Source of the DNA: an uncultured Alistipes sp.
GTDB taxonomy: Bacteria; Bacteroidota; Bacteroidia; Bacteroidales; Rikenellaceae
Length of the DNA: 64,000 nt
Direction of reading: 5' to 3'
Assembly (NCBI GenBank): GCA_910583985.1
Contig: CAJTYA010000010.1
Coordinates: forward strand, 1 to 64,000
The position numbers and the translations under genes are program-made. The notes beneath the pieces are model-generated. The model searched no databases. It was not told the origin of the DNA and was given only the letters and a program-made list of their open reading frames with translations. Shown here in pieces: positions 27,623 to 38,925 of this stretch (positions are counted from its first letter, which is position 1; each line of letters begins with the position of its first letter).

Positions 27623-29270
27623 AATGAAAGTCGTTTTAAGTTAAGTATCCGTTTTCACGTTCCGGAGCACGCCCGGCCTCGGCACGCCGACGTCCGAGAG
27701 AGAAAGCCCCGTTGCGCAAATATAACATAAAAAACCGGTTTTTTATTATTTCGTTCCAAAAATTCGGAACCGCGGCGACCGTTCCGTCCCGTCCCTTTCG
27801 ATGCCCCGTCCCCCCGGCATATCTGCGGCAGGACCTTCTGCAGAACCGCCGCACCGGATCGAAAGAAGAGTGCGAGACGACAGGAGTCCGGACGGTCCCC
27901 CGCACGATGGCCGCAAGACGCCGAACGGACGTCGGAGCGACCGGGACCACCGCATCGCGGCCTCCGCCCGTCGCTGCCGAGTCGCCAGCAGCCGATCCTC
28001 GTTCCGGACCGGTCCGTCCGTCATTCCGGCCCGCAGCCGTCCGGATCGGGCGAGGCGAGGGACAAGCCGACGGCCCCATATCGCCCCGAAAAGAAAATCC
28101 CGTCGCCCGGTTCCTCCGCACGCCGCCGCATATGCGACAGACAACACGCGAAGGGGCTCTGAACGACGGCATAACGTACACCGCCTCCCGAACGATCCGG
28201 CTTCACCCCCGCACCGAGATATGTTCGCCGTCGGCCATCCGCTTCGAAAAAAGGTTTCCGACGACACGTCCTCCGTCGCACGATAAAACGGCTCGATCGC
28301 AGACGGCCGTGTGCCTGCAAAAGAATCGCGAATCCGTCCGACGGAGCTTCCGCACGCCAAACCGCCGGCGGCAGCGTCCCGAAGGGAAAACGAGCGCAGG
28401 CCCGCCCTCCTGAAGACCTTCTTCGGCTGAAACGCCGGCGCAACCGAATCCCGTGGAGCCCTCCTACAACAGAGTCGACAGCCCGCCCCCTGCATCTATG
28501 AATCCGGAAGGCGGCAAACGACGGGACCGCCATCGGGGATGCCCCCCCGATGCTCCGAACGAAATCGCCGCCGGTCCCAGCCCCCTTTTCGAACGGCATT
28601 TCGCCGTAAAAGCTGCATTTCCGTCACCCCTGTTCCCCAAGGCACCCTGCGGTGCGAAGGGCGGTCATCCGAGCTTTGTCCCGTCTGTCGTTTTCGCCCG
28701 CGACTGGCCAGCCGGCCGGAACCGGGCCTCCGTATAAAACGATTCGGCCGGGCACTCGGCGATCCGTCGTGAGAGCGATACGCCTACGTCCTTGCGGAAC
28801 CTATGCGGCAGCTGGCATTTCGCATTCGAGCGGTTTTCGCCGGGCACAGCCAAGCAGAGCCGCGGCAGCTCCGAGCACGAATATAAACCGGCTTGCCTCG
28901 TATTTATTTTTTAAACGGTACCCCGCCTTCACTTTCCACAAACCGCATCGAGCGCCGGGACGACCGTCGTACACGCCGCCTCCGTCCGCTCTCTCTACCG
29001 GCAAAGAGGAGAAACCGATGCGCCCGGACGCCGGCAGCCAATCCCGCACGACACCCGCAACGAACGACAGCCGGGAAAAAGTTCGAAAAGAGAGCAAAAA
29101 AACCGCAAGCTACGCCCCCGGCGGTCGGCACACGACGATCGGACGGCAAACGAACCGGAGCGGGACAGCATCCGGAAGGGCCGCCTGCGCAGGATTCTTT
29201 TCCGCTGTCGAAGCACTTTCCCTGTCCGCATCCCATTCAGAACCGGCCGGAGCACGGTACAAAAACGGAA

Positions 29271-29306
29271 CGGGAGGCTGTTTCCTTGATCGGAAACAGC
29301 CTCCCG
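29271..29306 (-). terminator. Terminator of the rhamnosidase transcript
   Basis: A perfect 15-bp stem CGGGAGGCTGTTTCC / GGAAACAGCCTCCCG with a 6-nt loop is followed on the minus strand by TTCCGTTTTTG. It is the second of two hairpins after the rhamnosidase stop. Confidence 0.8.
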
Positions 29307-29315
29307 CCGTTATGG

Positions 29316-29347
29316 AGCGGGACGGAAACCCCGGTCTCCGTCCCGCT
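29316..29347 (-). terminator. First hairpin after the rhamnosidase gene
   Basis: An 11-bp perfect stem AGCGGGACGGA / TCCGTCCCGCT begins 12 nt after the stop codon. It has no T-run and probably stabilises the mRNA 3' end or pauses polymerase before the main terminator. Confidence 0.55.
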
Positions 29348-29358
29348 ATGTCTCGGTT

Positions 29359-32136
29359 TTAGCGGGCAGCGAGAAAATCGAACTTGCCCGAACCGACCTC
29401 CAGCACCACGAACCCGTCGGCAGCCACGGCAGACCGGACGGCCGGGTTTTGCAACACGGGGGCTCCGCCCTCGGTCACCCGTTCCACCTCGGCGGCGGGA
29501 ATACGGACCGAAGCCGTCGTATTGGCCGGAATCTCGATCTTCCACACCAGCCCCTTGTCGGTCTTGGTCCACTCGCTGACGATCCTGCCGTACATCGACT
29601 CGGTGGAGGCTTTCACCCAATCGAGTCCTTCGGGGAAGTAGGGGTCCATGACGATCTTCTTGAATCCGGCTTGCTCGGCATCGCTGCGGATACCGGCCAG
29701 ATTTTCATAATACCAGACCACCAAGTCGCCCAACAGCATCACATGGTTGCCGGAGTTCATCGCCGGATCGGCCGTATCGCCGTTCCAGAGTTCCCAAATC
29801 GTCGTGGCGCCCTTGTCGGCCATGTAGCCCCAGCTCGGATAGGTACGGTTCGTCGCGATCGTGTAGGCCAGATCGCCGGCACCGTACTGCGTGAGGCCCC
29901 GCATGAGGAACTGGATGCCGATCAGTCCGGTGCTCACATGGCTGCCGAACTCGCCTTTCGTTTTTTCCACCACGTTGGCGAACACCCGTCCTGCGAGCGA
30001 ATCGGGCACGAGACCCTGCATGAGCGAAATGATGTTGGCCGTCACGGTATTGTTGGCATACGATCCCTCCTCGGCATGGAGGAACATGTCGTTATAGGCT
30101 TTTTTGACGCGGGCCGCCTGAGCGAGAAAATCCGCAGCGTCGGCCCCGTTGCCGGTCAACTCGGCGAACCGGGCCATCGTATGGAGCAGACGATAGTAGA
30201 AGCTGGTTCCGAGCAGGCGTCCGTCCGTCACGCGGGCGGGGTCCTTCGACCAGATCAGTTCGGGCGATTCGGGCGGCATGCACCAGTCGCCGTAGACGTC
30301 GCAGACGACGATGTCGTCCTTCATTCGCGTGTCGCGGATGAACTCGATCCACTTCTTCATCGAGGCGTAATGCCTTTCGACGGGACGCAGGTCGCCGTAC
30401 TGCCGGTAGAGCATGTCGGCCACGCAGATATAGGCCGCCGGCCACGTCACGTTGCCCGAATGCTGATCGAACGACCAGAAGGCGGGAGCCACGTCCGGCA
30501 CATTGCCGTCCTCGGACTGCATGGCCTCGATGTCGCGCAGCCATTTTTCATAGAGCAGCGCATGGTCGAACAGGTAGCTTTCGCCGATGCACCCCATCGC
30601 CCGGTCGCCCAGCCATCCCATGCGCTCGTCGCGCTGCGGACAGTCGGTCGGCATGCTGCGGTAGTTGCCCCGTATGCCCCAGTAGGCATTGCGGAAGACG
30701 GTGTTGATCGTTTCGTCGGAGGTTTCGAACCATCCTTTGGTCTTCATTTCGTCGTAGTTCACTTTGCCCCGGAAACTTTTCAGGTCGGGCGTGTAGTTGA
30801 GTCCCGTGATTTCGACGAAACGGAAACCGTGGTAAGTGAAACGCGGCTCCCACGAGAAGACGCCGTCCGAGGCGGGCGTATAGATGTCGGTCACGTGCGC
30901 TCCGCGCAGGTTATCCATATAGAGGCTGCCGTCGTCCTTGAGCGTTTCGGCGAAACGCATCCGGATGGGCTTGTCCTTTTCGCCCTTGAGCGTCACGGCG
31001 AGCCATCCCACGAGGTTCTGTCCCATGTCGACGATATGGACGCTGTCGTTGAGTTTCGTGACGGAGACCGGATCGACCGTATCCATCGTGCGGATATTGG
31101 GGTTGCGCTGGGCGTGCAGTTTTCCGTCGGGCGCCGCCACGAGCTGCGCCGCGTGCCAACCGCTGTCGTCGAATCCGTTGGCGGCCCAGCCTTTCATTTC
31201 GAGACGGGCGTCGTATTCCTCGCCGTCGAATTCGTTGTTGGCCACGATCGGTCCGTCGGTCGAGAGCTTCCAGCTCTCGTCGCTGGCGACGACTTGCGAC
31301 GTGCCGTCCTGATAGGTCAGCTCCAACTGCGCCAGCAGCTTGGGAAAGCCGAACTGCCGGATCGTCCCTTCGCCGTGGCCGATGCCCTCGGCCGGCAACC
31401 GCATCGAGAAATAGCGGCCGTTGCCGAGAATCACGCCGATGGTATTGTTCCGGTCCTTGAGGAAACGCGTCACGTCGAAGACGTTATAGGCGACATTGGT
31501 GCTGTAGTCGGTAGCCGTGGGCGCAAAAACGTCTTCGTTGATCTTCACGCCGTTGATATAGCATTCGTAAAGGCCCAAACCCGATATGTAGAGCACGGCG
31601 CGGTCGACCTTGTTGCCGACTTCGAACTCCTTGCGCAGATAACGGGCCGCCAGACGGCTGTCGCCGGCCAAACGGTCGGAAGCGTTCAGCGAACTGTCCA
31701 TCCCGATCCAGCGCCCCTGCCAGTCGCTCCCGTCGAGCAAGGCCATCGACCACTGGGCCGGAGCGCTCCAGAGCGTATCGCCCTTGTCGGTCGCCACGCG
31801 CACTTTCCAGAAATAGCGGCCGCGCGATTCGAGTTCGGGACCTTCGTAAACGACGAAAGCGGAGCGGTCGGACGACACGTCTCCGGAATCCCAGAGCAGG
31901 TTCTCGCCTTTCTGCAACGCCTCCTTGTCGGCGGCCACCCAGATGCGGTAGCCGGTCTGCATCACGTCGGCCTCTCCGGAACGGAGCTTCCACGACAGAC
32001 GCGGACGCAACTCGTCGAGACCGACCGGATTTTCCCGCATTTCGGTCGTCAGACCGGTCACAGCGGTGTTTTTCTCTTCGCACGACAACAGCAGGATCGC
32101 CAGCGCGAACGCACAAAAGTTCAACTTTTTCATCAT
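29359..32136 (-). CDS. Alpha-L-rhamnosidase, GH78 family, lipoprotein
   Basis: A 925-residue glycosidase removing terminal alpha-L-rhamnose from plant or microbial glycans. The signal peptide ends at LLLSC, so it is a lipoprotein, probably facing the periplasm or surface. N-terminal beta domains (25-380) contain RPRLSWKLRSGEADVMQTGY and the carbohydrate-binding module; the catalytic (alpha/alpha)6 barrel begins near residue 470 with the signature PTDCPQRDERMGWLGDR, followed by the acidic pocket (GNVPDVAPAFW, CDVYGDWCMPPE) and a C-terminal beta domain. No SusC/SusD genes are nearby. Instead it ends a run of housekeeping genes, 42 bp behind the lipid kinase gene. Confidence 0.95.
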   Translation of the reverse strand: MMKKLNFCAFALAILLLSCEEKNTAVTGLTTEMRENPVGLDELRPRLSWKLRSGEADVMQTGYRIWVAADKEALQKGENLLWDSGDVSSDRSAFVVYEGPELESRGRYFWKVRVATDKGDTLWSAPAQWSMALLDGSDWQGRWIGMDSSLNASDRLAGDSRLAARYLRKEFEVGNKVDRAVLYISGLGLYECYINGVKINEDVFAPTATDYSTNVAYNVFDVTRFLKDRNNTIGVILGNGRYFSMRLPAEGIGHGEGTIRQFGFPKLLAQLELTYQDGTSQVVASDESWKLSTDGPIVANNEFDGEEYDARLEMKGWAANGFDDSGWHAAQLVAAPDGKLHAQRNPNIRTMDTVDPVSVTKLNDSVHIVDMGQNLVGWLAVTLKGEKDKPIRMRFAETLKDDGSLYMDNLRGAHVTDIYTPASDGVFSWEPRFTYHGFRFVEITGLNYTPDLKSFRGKVNYDEMKTKGWFETSDETINTVFRNAYWGIRGNYRSMPTDCPQRDERMGWLGDRAMGCIGESYLFDHALLYEKWLRDIEAMQSEDGNVPDVAPAFWSFDQHSGNVTWPAAYICVADMLYRQYGDLRPVERHYASMKKWIEFIRDTRMKDDIVVCDVYGDWCMPPESPELIWSKDPARVTDGRLLGTSFYYRLLHTMARFAELTGNGADAADFLAQAARVKKAYNDMFLHAEEGSYANNTVTANIISLMQGLVPDSLAGRVFANVVEKTKGEFGSHVSTGLIGIQFLMRGLTQYGAGDLAYTIATNRTYPSWGYMADKGATTIWELWNGDTADPAMNSGNHVMLLGDLVVWYYENLAGIRSDAEQAGFKKIVMDPYFPEGLDWVKASTESMYGRIVSEWTKTDKGLVWKIEIPANTTASVRIPAAEVERVTEGGAPVLQNPAVRSAVAADGFVVLEVGSGKFDFLAAR

Positions 32137-32178
32137 ATTCGGCTTCGGTTAGCGGTTAAGGTATGCGAATATAACCTT

Positions 32179-33174
32179 TTATTTCCTGTTTTTCAAAATA
32201 TTCGGTTTTTCTTCCTTTTTTTCGGTTCCCCGCAGAAAACGTTCGGCCACGACGACGCGCACCGCACGGTCGATGATGCCGAACTCGAAAGGCGAATAAC
32301 CCAGCGCCTCGCCGTCCACCTCGACGGCGATTTCGGGAGACGACTCGATGCGAATGCGACGGCCCCGGTTCAGGCTCGTCTTGCGCAACTTGTATATCTT
32401 CCCGTTGAAGAGCACCTTGAAGCGGAGCAGCACCGCCAGACGGCTCATCCGCCGGATGACCGTCAGGTCGAACAGCCCGTCGTCGGCCACGGCGTCCGGC
32501 GTCTGGAGCATTCCCCCGCCGTTGTACCGGCCGATACCGATCGTAGCGCTGTAGACCAGATCGTTCACGACCAGATCGTCGTCCACGTACACCTTCACGC
32601 CGGTCGAGGAGTAGCGCAACACGGCCTTCAGCGTGCTCCACAGGTAAAGCCACTTGCCGCGGCGCCCCTCCTCCTTGAGGTGGTTGTACTTGCGGTTGAC
32701 GAACGCGTCGAATCCCACGCCGGCCACGTTGGCCATGTAGCGCGTCTGCTTGTAGTTGGCCTGATAATACGACAGCACGCCCACGTCCTGCAGGAAGGAA
32801 TGCCCCTCGACGATGGCGCGGATAGCCTCGGAATACTTGCGCGGGATGCCGAACATGCGGATCCAGTCGTTGCCCGTCCCCACGGCGATCACGCTCAGCA
32901 GCACGTCGGTCGTCGGCACGGTCTTCTGGATGAACAGCCCGTTGACCACCTCGTGGATCGTGCCGTCGCCGCCCACGACGACGATCTTGCGGAATCCCCG
33001 GTTCACCGCCTCGACGGCCAGCTCGATGGCGTGGTACTTCCGTTCGGTAAAAGCGTATTCGGGCACGATGCCGTGGTCGCGCAGCAGCTTGCTGATCTGA
33101 GGCCAATCGGTGAGTCCCCGGCCGCTGCCGGCCACGGGATTGACGATGGCGAACCACTTTCCGGATTCGTCCAT
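32179..33174 (-). CDS. Diacylglycerol/sphingosine kinase-family protein
   Basis: A 331-residue soluble lipid kinase of the DagK/YegS/BmrU family. NPVAGSG (12-18) and the nucleotide-binding GGDGT (68-72) are intact, as is GTGNDWIRMFG. The C-terminal beta sandwich ends with EVDGEALGYSPFEF. It phosphorylates diacylglycerol or a related lipid such as a sphingolipid. ATG 33174 starts 10 nt after the pepD stop, so the upstream in-frame ATG inside pepD is unlikely. Confidence 0.92.
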   Translation of the reverse strand: MDESGKWFAIVNPVAGSGRGLTDWPQISKLLRDHGIVPEYAFTERKYHAIELAVEAVNRGFRKIVVVGGDGTIHEVVNGLFIQKTVPTTDVLLSVIAVGTGNDWIRMFGIPRKYSEAIRAIVEGHSFLQDVGVLSYYQANYKQTRYMANVAGVGFDAFVNRKYNHLKEEGRRGKWLYLWSTLKAVLRYSSTGVKVYVDDDLVVNDLVYSATIGIGRYNGGGMLQTPDAVADDGLFDLTVIRRMSRLAVLLRFKVLFNGKIYKLRKTSLNRGRRIRIESSPEIAVEVDGEALGYSPFEFGIIDRAVRVVVAERFLRGTEKKEEKPNILKNRK

Positions 33175-33184
33175 CCCCTCCGCG

Positions 33185-34645
33185 CTACCGGGCCGGTGCA
33201 TGACGCAACGTGGCGAGCAGATACTTCCAGAAACGTTCGACCGAAGGAACGGACACCTTCTCGTCGGGCGAATGCGGGTAGCGGATCGTCGGGCCGAAGG
33301 AGATCATGTCGAGCCCCGGATAGTTCGTGCCGATGATGCCGCACTCCAAGCCGGCATGGATGGCCGTGACGGCCGGCTCGACGCCGAACAGCTCCTCGTA
33401 GGAGGCCCGCATGGCGGCCAGAATGGGAGAATCCATGTCGGGATTCCAGCCGTCGTACCCGCCCGAAAGCGTCACTTGGGCCCCGGCCAGTTCGAAGACC
33501 GAGGCGATCGACTCGCCCAGATCGTTCTTTTCGCTGGTGACCGAACTGCGGAGCAGGCATTGCACGGCGATCTTGCCGTCGCCGGAGACCACGCGCGCCA
33601 GATTCGAAGAGGTCTGCACGAGTCCCTTCATCGAAGGACTCATCCGCATCACGCCGTTGGGACACCCCTGAACGGCGCGGACGAGCCGCCACTGCGTCGA
33701 GGCGTCGATCAGCGAGGCAGGCAGCGACGTCTCGGTCGCCGATACGGCGATGCCGTCGTCCACGCCTTTGTATTCCGCCTTCACGACGGATTCGAAAGCC
33801 CGCACGGATTCGACGAACGCGGCGGCGGAAGCCTCCGGCACGACGACCGTGGCGACCGCCTCGCGCGGGATGGCGTTGCGCAGGCCGCCGCCGTCCACCG
33901 ACGCGAGCCTCAGGCCGAACGACAGGCTCGCCTGCCTCAGCAGGCGGAACAGCAGCAGGTTGGCATTGGCCCGTTCGAGGACGATCTCGATGCCGGAATG
34001 TCCGCCCCGGAGGCCTTTCACCTCGATGCGGAAAGCCTTCATGTCGTCCGCAACGGGTTCCTCCGTATAGTCGAACGTCATCGAGGCGTCCAGTCCGCCG
34101 GCGCAGCCCACGTAGAGTTCACCCTCGGTCTCGGAGTCGAGGTTGACGAGAATCTCGCCGCGGAGCAGTCCGCCCTTGAGGCCGTTGGCTCCGTCCATGC
34201 CGGTCTCCTCGGTGGCCGTAATCAGCGCTTCGAGCGGTCCGTGGACCAGATCGTCCGACTCCATAACGGCCAGAATCGCCGCCATGCCCAGTCCGTTGTC
34301 GGCGCCGAGCGTCGTGCCGTCGGCCGTCACCCAGTCGCCGTCGATGTAGGCTTCGATGGCATCGCGCGTGAAATCGAACGTCTTGTCGCCGTTCTTCTGC
34401 GGCACCATGTCCATGTGGGCTTGCAGGATGATTCCCTTGCGGGACTCCATGCCCGGCGTGGCCGGCTTGCGCATGATGACGTTGCCGGCCTCGTCGCCGA
34501 AAGCCTCGATGCCGTGCGCACGCGCCTCGGCGAGCAGGTATTCGCGGATGGCGTCTTCGTGGCGGGAAGGCCGCGGAATGCGGGTGATCTCCTCGAACTT
34601 CGCCCAGACCTTGCCGGGCGAAAGTCTTTTCAAGTCTCTATCCAT
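33185..34645 (-). CDS. pepD: Aminoacyl-histidine dipeptidase (M20 family)
   Basis: A 486-residue cytosolic metallopeptidase of the PepD/carnosinase type. Metal-site motifs are ILQAHMDMVPQ (His, Asp), GADNGLG, ATEETGMDGA (catalytic and metal Glu) and late His in YPHSPDEKV. The central lid domain contains GLRGGHSGIEI. It cleaves Xaa-His dipeptides and is near the usual family length. It lies 12 bp after purC and 10 bp before the lipid kinase. Confidence 0.95.
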   Translation of the reverse strand: MDRDLKRLSPGKVWAKFEEITRIPRPSRHEDAIREYLLAEARAHGIEAFGDEAGNVIMRKPATPGMESRKGIILQAHMDMVPQKNGDKTFDFTRDAIEAYIDGDWVTADGTTLGADNGLGMAAILAVMESDDLVHGPLEALITATEETGMDGANGLKGGLLRGEILVNLDSETEGELYVGCAGGLDASMTFDYTEEPVADDMKAFRIEVKGLRGGHSGIEIVLERANANLLLFRLLRQASLSFGLRLASVDGGGLRNAIPREAVATVVVPEASAAAFVESVRAFESVVKAEYKGVDDGIAVSATETSLPASLIDASTQWRLVRAVQGCPNGVMRMSPSMKGLVQTSSNLARVVSGDGKIAVQCLLRSSVTSEKNDLGESIASVFELAGAQVTLSGGYDGWNPDMDSPILAAMRASYEELFGVEPAVTAIHAGLECGIIGTNYPGLDMISFGPTIRYPHSPDEKVSVPSVERFWKYLLATLRHAPAR

Positions 34646-34657
34646 AATCGGGCAGGG

Positions 34658-35611
34658 TCAACGCACGCGGGCGAGCATGTTCTTCACGTTGTTTTCGATG
34701 CGGGAGAGCACGTCCTCGGTTTCGTCGCGGACGAATTTCTCGCCGGTGATCTTTTCGTACAGCTCGATGTAGCGGTCGCTGACGCTGGCGACGAACTCGT
34801 CGGTCATTTCCGGCACGCTCTGTCCCGGTTTCCCTTGGAATCCGTTCTCCATCAACCATTCGCGGACGAATTCTTTGGAGAGCTGGCGCTGCTGCTCGCC
34901 CTTGGCGAAACGTTCCTCGTACCCGTCGGCATAGAAATAGCGCGAACTGTCGGGCGTGTGGATTTCGTCGATCAGGTAGATTTCGCCGTCCTTCTTCCCG
35001 AACTCGTACTTCGTGTCCACGAGAATCAGGCCGCGTTCGGCCGCCATCTTCGTGCCCCGCTCGAACAGGGCGAGCGCATATTTTTCGAGCATGTCGTAAT
35101 CCTCCTTCGAAACCAGTCCGCTCGAAACGATCTCCTCGCGCGAAATGTTCTGGTCGTGGGCGCCGATCTCGGCCTTGGTCGTGGGCGTGACGATCGGATG
35201 CGGGAAACGCTGGTGCTCCCTCATGCCGTCGGGCAGCGGCACGCCGCAGATTTCGCGGGCGCCGGCCTTGTAGTCCCTCCACGAACTGCCGGTCAGGTAG
35301 GCCCGCACGATCATTTCCACCGGGAACGACTCGCAGCGGTGCCCTACCGTGACCATCGGGTCGGGCGAGGCGATCTTCCAGTTGGGGCAGATGTCGGCCG
35401 TCGCATCAAGGAACTTGGAGGCGATCTGGTTCAGCACCTGACCCTTGTAGGGAATGCCCTTGGGCAGCACCACGTCGAAGGCCGAGATGCGGTCGCTCAC
35501 GACCATCACCAGATAGCGGTCGTCGATATTGTACACGTCGCGGACCTTGCCTTCGTAAAGGCTTTTCTGTCCGTCGAACCGGAAATTGGTTTTTACGATT
35601 GCTTTTGCCAT
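34658..35611 (-). CDS. purC: SAICAR synthase (phosphoribosylaminoimidazole-succinocarboxamide synthase)
   Basis: A 317-residue ATP-grasp-type enzyme of purine biosynthesis joining CAIR and aspartate. Motifs are SLYEGKVRDVY, VSDRISAFD, RAYLTGSSWRDY, and the C-terminal DTKYEFG and DEIHTPDSSRYF. The size matches the eukaryote-like long form common in Bacteroidetes. It follows the PhoH-like gene by 24 bp, an adjacency common in this phylum. Confidence 0.97.
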   Translation of the reverse strand: MAKAIVKTNFRFDGQKSLYEGKVRDVYNIDDRYLVMVVSDRISAFDVVLPKGIPYKGQVLNQIASKFLDATADICPNWKIASPDPMVTVGHRCESFPVEMIVRAYLTGSSWRDYKAGAREICGVPLPDGMREHQRFPHPIVTPTTKAEIGAHDQNISREEIVSSGLVSKEDYDMLEKYALALFERGTKMAAERGLILVDTKYEFGKKDGEIYLIDEIHTPDSSRYFYADGYEERFAKGEQQRQLSKEFVREWLMENGFQGKPGQSVPEMTDEFVASVSDRYIELYEKITGEKFVRDETEDVLSRIENNVKNMLARVR

Positions 35612-35635
35612 TGTCTTTATTCTGTTTCGTTTGGA

Positions 35636-36583
<948 letters not shown>

Positions 36584-36636
36584 GGACTATCGTATGTTTC
36601 GACCTCGGCGGACCGCAGCGGACCGCCGGGCGGTCT

Positions 36637-37263
36637 TTAGAAGAAATAGCCGAGGTTGAACTGCCACTGGTTCATTCTCAACTTATAGTTGCGAGCCTGA
36701 CTCTCGCCGACGATGACCGTCTGTTCGGCCTTCTTGAACTGTCCTCCGTAACGCACATCGAAAATGATCTTGCCCAACTCGACGCCCACGCCCAACTGGT
36801 AGGCCAGCAGCGAGCGGGTGATGTCGGAATTGACGGCCATCGAGGTGCGCCCCATCTTGTTCTTGGTATCGTTCATCAGGTTGAACACCGGGCCCGCCAT
36901 CACGCGCAGGAAAGCCACCTTGGCCCCCACCATGACCGGCAGTTCGACGTTCTTGAGCGACACCTTGCCCGACACGCCGTCCTCCATGTTCATCGAGAAA
37001 CGGTGCGACGAGTACATCAGTTCGGGCTGAATGAACATGATCGGCAAATCGAACCGGGCCATGAAGCCCAGTTGGTATCCGAAATCCTTGTCGGCGCCGA
37101 ACAGGCCCAGCACCTCGTCCTTCGAGGCGTGGATGCTTTGCGTCTGCAACCCGCCCCGCACGCCGAAGCGGATGGGCCCCTTGGCCGCGGCTGTCGAGCT
37201 CATGCCCCACAGGAGCAGAACGATCGCCGCGAGCAGCGGCGTATGGCTCTTTTTTCGTATCAT
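36637..37263 (-). CDS. Outer-membrane beta-barrel protein, PorT-like
   Basis: A 208-residue exported protein with a ~27-residue signal peptide (ending SSTAAAKG). The mature part is one small barrel of about eight strands (RFGVRGGLQTQSI, FIQPELMYSSHRFS, YQLGVGVELGKIIFDVRY) ending in YFF, a typical outer-membrane signal. It matches the PorT/OMP_b-brl family, some members of which take part in type IX secretion; no other type IX genes are here, so a general barrel is the safe call. Confidence 0.85.
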   Translation of the reverse strand: MIRKKSHTPLLAAIVLLLWGMSSTAAAKGPIRFGVRGGLQTQSIHASKDEVLGLFGADKDFGYQLGFMARFDLPIMFIQPELMYSSHRFSMNMEDGVSGKVSLKNVELPVMVGAKVAFLRVMAGPVFNLMNDTKNKMGRTSMAVNSDITRSLLAYQLGVGVELGKIIFDVRYGGQFKKAEQTVIVGESQARNYKLRMNQWQFNLGYFF

Positions 37264-37389
37264 TTTCTATCGGTTTACATTCGACTTTCAAAGGTAATAA
37301 AAAATTCCGTCGGCCGCGTCCCCTCCCGTCTCCGGGTCCGCCCTGCCGGCCTATCTTGCGGCAAAAACGACCGAACGGAACGCTCCCGC

Positions 37390-38925
37390 TCAAAGCAGCG
37401 GACTGAACAGGCGCGAAAACGCTTCGTAGACATTGTGCAGCAACGGCCGGGTCTCCCAGTATTCGCGCGTCACCAGACGGCTCTGTTCCAGATCGCGCAT
37501 GAAATCGGCTTCCAGACGCTCGGCGATCCCCTTGTCGTACAACAGCGCCGACACCTCGAAATTGTCCTCGAAGCTGCGGATGTCCATGTTGGCCGTACCG
37601 ACCGAACTGAACTGCCCGTCGATCATGATGAGCTTCGAGTGGTTGAACCCCCGGCGGTAGAGGTACACCTTCACGTCGGCGTCGATCAGCTCGCCGATGT
37701 AGGAGCGCGACGCCCAGTAGACGATCTTCGAGTCGGACCGGCTCGGAATCATGATCCGCACGTCGATGCCGCTCAGCGCCGCCACCTTGATGGCGGTGAG
37801 AATCGCCTCGTTGGGCAGGAAATAGGGCGACGAAATATAGATATGGTGCTTGGCATGGGTGATGGCCGAGAAAAAGGCCTGCATGATCGAGGCCCAGTCC
37901 GAGTCGGGTCCCGAAGCGGCGATCTGGATCATCGTCTGCTGCTCCACGTCGGTTTCGGGCAGGTAGCGGTCGTAATCGTTGAGCGTGCGGCCGCTGACGA
38001 AATACCAGTCGGCGATGAAGACGATCTGCAACATGCCCGCCGCCTCGCCCTCGATGCGCAGGTGCGTATCGCGCCACGCCCCCATCTTCGTGCCCGTGAC
38101 ATAACGCTGCGCGATATTGATGCCGCCCGTGAAGCCGATCTTCCCGTCCACGACCAGAATCTTGCGGTGGTTGCGGTAATTGACGCGGCTGGTGAGCCAC
38201 GGGAAGGCCACCGGCATGAAGCACTCCACTTCGACGCCCGCCTCGCGAAGCCGGCCCACGAACTTGCGGCCGAGGCCCCAACTGCCCACGTCGTCGTAGA
38301 TGAGGCGCACCTCGACGCCCTCGGACGCCTTTTCGACGAGGATGTCGGCGATTTCGCGTCCGAGCTCGTCGTCCTCGATGATGTAATATTCGAGGTGGAT
38401 CGACGAGCGGGCCCCGCGCAGGGCCTCCCGGATCTCGTCGAACGTCTCGGCGCCGTCGTTGAGCACCTTCACCCGGTTGCGGACGGTCAGCAGCGCCTTG
38501 TCGTTATTGAGCAGCAGCGTGATGATGTCGCGGTTGTCGATGATTTCGGGACGGTGCAGCAGGGCGGGGCTGTTGATTTCGAAGAGCTGCTGCCGGCTCA
38601 GCGCGTCGAGGCGTTCGAGGTCTTGGAGCCCCTTGCGGCTGAAAAGTTTCTCCTTGCGGTGGTTGCGGCCGAACACGATGTAGAAGACGAACCCCACGCC
38701 CGGAAGCAACGCGATGACGATGATCCACGAGAGGGCCTTGACCGGGTCGCGCTTGTCGTGGATGATGACGGCGATGGTCAGCACGACGAAGAGAATGTAC
38801 CCGAAACTCAAAAACGACTTCAGGTCCGCCAGTCCGACGGACAGCAAAACAGCCTGCATATCCCGAAACATTACGGATAGATACGCAAAGATAACAAACA
38901 GGCCCGAAATCGCAAGATACCCCAT
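37390..38925 (-). CDS. cls: Cardiolipin synthase (phospholipase D family)
   Basis: A 511-residue membrane enzyme condensing phosphatidylglycerol into cardiolipin. Two or three N-terminal helices (residues 1-20, 38-58, 68-88) are followed by two HKD catalytic motifs: NHRKILVVDGKIGFTGG and NHSKLIMIDGQFSSVG. A GRNHRKEKL basic patch follows the helices. The length is normal. It is transcribed alone, 126 bp ahead of the PorT-like gene. Confidence 0.95.
   Translation of the reverse strand: MGYLAISGLFVIFAYLSVMFRDMQAVLLSVGLADLKSFLSFGYILFVVLTIAVIIHDKRDPVKALSWIIVIALLPGVGFVFYIVFGRNHRKEKLFSRKGLQDLERLDALSRQQLFEINSPALLHRPEIIDNRDIITLLLNNDKALLTVRNRVKVLNDGAETFDEIREALRGARSSIHLEYYIIEDDELGREIADILVEKASEGVEVRLIYDDVGSWGLGRKFVGRLREAGVEVECFMPVAFPWLTSRVNYRNHRKILVVDGKIGFTGGINIAQRYVTGTKMGAWRDTHLRIEGEAAGMLQIVFIADWYFVSGRTLNDYDRYLPETDVEQQTMIQIAASGPDSDWASIMQAFFSAITHAKHHIYISSPYFLPNEAILTAIKVAALSGIDVRIMIPSRSDSKIVYWASRSYIGELIDADVKVYLYRRGFNHSKLIMIDGQFSSVGTANMDIRSFEDNFEVSALLYDKGIAERLEADFMRDLEQSRLVTREYWETRPLLHNVYEAFSRLFSPLL

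Larger units (their letters stand above)
27623..29358. other. 1.7-kb gene-free spacer upstream of tatA
   Basis: This is the largest gene-free stretch of the window, between the tatA start and the rhamnosidase stop. The right end holds two hairpins terminating the rhamnosidase transcript. The AT-rich patch 27715-27765 is where a tatA promoter is expected. Open frames (for example 28021-28599 minus) are Arg/Cys-rich and look non-coding. I could not detect a clear internal repeat by eye. Confidence 0.5.
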
